From: JBKBRC01 sp046292345
GTDB taxonomy: Bacteria > Bacteroidota > Rhodothermia > Rhodothermales > Rubricoccaceae
Assembly (NCBI GenBank): GCA_046292345.1
Contig: JBKBRC010000067.1
Coordinates: 1 to 10,081, forward strand
Length of the DNA stretch: 10,081 nucleotides
Direction: 5' to 3'
The notes under the pieces are model-generated. The model was not told the DNA's origin. It did no database searches and saw nothing but the letters and a program-made list of their open reading frames with translations. The translations under genes and the position numbers were made by a program. Of the stretch, positions 9,028-10,081 are shown in pieces; the stretch's first letter is position 1; each line of letters begins with the position of its first letter.

Positions 9028-9075
9028 GGCGGAGGCCTCGGCGGAGGCCTCGGCGGAGGCCTCGGCGGAGGCTCC
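9028..9075 (+). repeat. 12-bp tandem repeat, four copies, behind yceH
   Basis: GGCGGAGGCCTC is present three times exactly (9028-9039, 9040-9051, 9052-9063), and a fourth copy (9064-9075) ends GGCTCC. Each exact copy contains the palindrome GAGGCCTC. It begins 6 bases after the yceH stop. In the yceH frame it would read Gly-Gly-Gly-Leu repeats. No T-run follows, so terminator function is not supported. Confidence 0.95.
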
Positions 9076-9123
9076 GGCATGGGCCACGTGGGCGCCTGTT
9101 TTCTGCGATCGGGCGTGACGAAT

Positions 9124-9150
9124 CGGTGTCACCGGGCCGTTCTAGCTTGG
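9124..9150 (+). promoter_or_regulatory. Promoter-like -7 box with small upstream dyad, before the HhH gene
   Basis: TAGCTTGG (9143-9150) differs from TAnnTTTG at one base and stands 42 bases before the ATG at 9193. Nine bases upstream, CGGTGTCACCG (9124-9134) is a perfect dyad around a central T. The dyad overlaps where the -33 contact would fall, so it could be either a regulator site or chance. The surrounding 9092-9190 stretch is less GC-rich than the genes, as expected for a regulatory region. Confidence 0.45.
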
Positions 9151-9182
9151 TCCGGATTCACCGGAATCCGGATTCACCGGAA
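9151..9182 (+). repeat. Two 16-bp direct repeats with internal dyads, operator-like
   Basis: TCCGGATTCACCGGAA occurs twice without a gap (9151-9166 and 9167-9182), starting directly after the promoter-like box and ending 10 bases before the ATG. Each copy contains TCCGG-N5-CCGGA. Across the junction, TCCGGATT (9151-9158) can also pair with AATCCGGA (9165-9172) as an 8-bp stem with a 6-base loop. This could bind a dimeric repressor or fold in the mRNA leader. AAGAGG at 9181-9186 is a fair Shine-Dalgarno for the next gene and overlaps the end of the second copy. Confidence 0.85.
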
Positions 9183-9192
9183 GAGGACTCGC

Positions 9193-9891
9193 ATGAAAAC
9201 GAACGGATACCTGCTGCCGGCCCCCTCGGGGCCTACGAACCACGAACTGGCTGATCTGCTCGCGCAGATGGCCGCCCTGCTCGTCCGCCGCGGCGAGCCC
9301 AACCCGTACCGCGTGCAGGCGTACGTGCACGCGGCCGACCTGCTCCGCACGCTCGAGGAGCCGGTCGCGCTGGCTTACGCGCGGGGTGGGCGTGAGGCGC
9401 TGCTCGCCCTGCCCGGCGTCGGCGCCGGCCTGGCGACGCACCTGGCGCAGTACATCGAAGCCGGCCGGGCTGCGCTCCGCGACCGGCTGCTCGAGGCTGA
9501 CGATCCGGCCGCGCTCATCGCGACCGTGCCGGGCATCGGTAGGGCGCTCGCGCGGCGCGTCGTGGCCGAGCTCGGCGTCGGCTCGCTGGCCGAGCTCGAG
9601 CGGGCAGCGCACGACGGCCGGCTCGAGGCGCTCGCGGGCTTCGGGCCGCGCCGCATCGAGGCGATCCGCCTCCAGCTCAACTCGATCCTGGACCGTGCAG
9701 CGCGGCGGCGCGCACGCCGCGTGCGCCGGCAGATCCTACGCTTGGTGGCGGCGCAGCAGCGCGCGGCCGAGGCGGCCGAGCGCGCGCAGGAGGCGGCCGA
9801 CCTCGCGGCCGAGACAGCGGCCGGCGGCGCCCCTGACGGGGCGCCTCTGGCGGCGACCATCTATCCGCTCTTCCCGCCTGCTGCGGCGTGA
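9193..9891 (+). CDS. Standalone helix-hairpin-helix protein like the N-terminus of PolX
   Basis: The 232-residue protein follows the N-terminal pattern of bacterial family X DNA polymerase: NHELADLLAQMAALLVRRGE at 16-35 and then NPYRVQAYVHAADLLRTLEE at 37-56 (the 8-kDa-like helical domain), LPGVGAGLA at 73-81 and VPGIGRALA at 112-120 (two HhH hairpins that grip the DNA backbone), and GFGPRRIEAI at 149-158. It ends there: no palm with polymerase Asp residues and no PHP nuclease domain follow. Instead there is a basic patch RAARRRARRVRRQ at 168-180, an Ala/Glu-rich helix to about 209, and a proline-containing tail. Binding of nicked or gapped DNA is inferred; catalysis is not expected. The ATG at 9193 was chosen over an in-frame ATG at 9079 because the promoter-like box and the repeats lie between them. 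It has its own promoter-like region and is probably monocistronic. Confidence 0.88.
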   Translation: MKTNGYLLPAPSGPTNHELADLLAQMAALLVRRGEPNPYRVQAYVHAADLLRTLEEPVALAYARGGREALLALPGVGAGLATHLAQYIEAGRAALRDRLLEADDPAALIATVPGIGRALARRVVAELGVGSLAELERAAHDGRLEALAGFGPRRIEAIRLQLNSILDRAARRRARRVRRQILRLVAAQQRAAEAAERAQEAADLAAETAAGGAPDGAPLAATIYPLFPPAAA

Positions 9892-9935
9892 GAGCTGGAA
9901 GCCCGCGAGGCACCCGGAAACGCGCGCCGGCGGCG

Positions 9936-9971
9936 GCCCCCGAGCCCGCGCGCGCCGGCCGGGTCGGGGGC
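9936..9971 (+). terminator. Strong GC hairpin after the HhH gene, candidate terminator
   Basis: GCCCCCGA (9936-9943) pairs perfectly with TCGGGGGC (9964-9971). After a bulged G9944, CCCG (9945-9948) pairs with CGGG (9960-9963), leaving an 11-base loop. It lies 45 bases past the stop. No T-run follows, so a Rho-independent terminator of the usual form is not shown. Confidence 0.45.
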
Positions 9972-9982
9972 GGTCATCCCCT

Positions 9983-10001
9983 CGGCCGCCTAATGCGGCC
10001 G
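9983..10001. terminator. Second small hairpin in the 3' intergenic region
   Basis: CGGCCGC (9983-9989) pairs with GCGGCCG (9995-10001) over the loop CTAAT. It also overlaps a potential minus-strand stop (complement of 9990-9992) and a potential plus-strand ATG at 9993. It could serve as a bidirectional terminator between convergent genes, but it may be chance in GC-rich DNA. Confidence 0.3.
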
Positions 10002-10081
10002 GTCGCCGTCCGCATCGGGGCGGTCGAACATCGCACGGGCCGCCCGTTCGGCCGGTGCGGCAGCCTGGGTCCGGGCGATGG
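9990..10081. other. Ambiguous window-edge frame: minus-strand gene end or plus-strand gene start
   Basis: Two frames in the same register are open to the window edge. On the minus strand a frame enters from beyond 10081 and ends at a TAG complementary to 9990-9992, with the tail MFDRPDADGDRPH. On the plus strand an ATG at 9993 opens MRPVAVRIGAVEHR and stays open. By eye, third-position GC on the plus strand is slightly higher, while the minus tail reads more like a natural hydrophilic C-terminus. No promoter-like box precedes 9993. About 29 codons are too few to decide. Neither is recognised. Confidence 0.25.

Noticed and set aside
9084..9091. CCACGTGG palindrome as a regulator site
   Set aside because: A single 8-bp palindrome away from the promoter box has no further support in GC-rich DNA.
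9028..9182. CRISPR array or mobile-element ends
   Set aside because: The repeats are directly abutting without spacers, too short for CRISPR, and there is no transposase, integrase or target duplication nearby.
9079..9192. Earlier ATG at 9079 as start of the HhH protein
   Set aside because: The extra 38 codons cross the promoter-like box and the 16-bp repeats, are less GC-rich than the genes, and lack family similarity; the ATG at 9193 has AAGAGG at good spacing.

Overview
The window is strongly GC-rich, densely packed and every confidently called gene lies on the + strand. Upstream of three transcription-unit starts there are TAnnTTTG-like elements (TAGCTTTG, TATATTCG, TAGCTTGG), the -7 box style of Bacteroidota-type sigma factors, and most starts lack a clear Shine-Dalgarno. 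Together with the GC content and an FtsE-type ATPase, this suggests a member of Rhodothermaeota/Rhodothermia (for example Salinibacter- or Rubricoccus-like marine or halophilic bacteria). The assignment is an inference from style, not from a marker gene.

Layout. (1) 2-2268: the C-terminal part of a TPR protein, a lipoprotein combining a canonical EF-hand loop with a CxxCH heme site in a cytochrome P460-like context, and a class I SAM methyltransferase. The spacings are 6 bp and then a 4-bp ATGA overlap, so this looks like one operon that begins before the window. (2) 2328-3092: an FtsE-like cell division ABC ATPase with its own promoter-like element and no FtsX beside it. (3) 3221-9021: an AGCS-family sodium:amino acid symporter with a large soluble insert, uracil phosphoribosyltransferase (upp), an NhaC-family Na+/H+ antiporter, an RluA-family pseudouridine synthase and a YceH (DUF480) protein. 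From upp to yceH the gaps are 5 bp or 4-bp overlaps. (4) 9022-9192: an intergenic segment with four 12-bp tandem repeats, a promoter-like box and two copies of a 16-bp dyad-containing repeat. (5) 9193-9891: a standalone protein resembling only the N-terminal helix-hairpin-helix part of family X DNA polymerase. (6) 9892-10081: a strong GC hairpin, a second smaller hairpin, and an ambiguous reading frame at the window edge.

The 100 N bases at 5771-5870 are an assembly gap inside a 15-bp tandem repeat (LLALA codons) that encodes the hydrophobic core of the NhaC signal peptide. The repeat phase predicts a true gap of 8 + 15n bases (n may be negative), and that length restores the antiporter reading frame. 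The gene is therefore probably intact rather than frameshifted.

The genes do not add up to an obvious new defence or mobile system. Much of the window is conserved housekeeping: nucleotide salvage, RNA modification, division and sodium-linked transport. The least ordinary items are the EF-hand/P460-like lipoprotein, the slippage-prone signal peptide, the PolX-N-like orphan with its repeated operator-like site, and the insert in the symporter.
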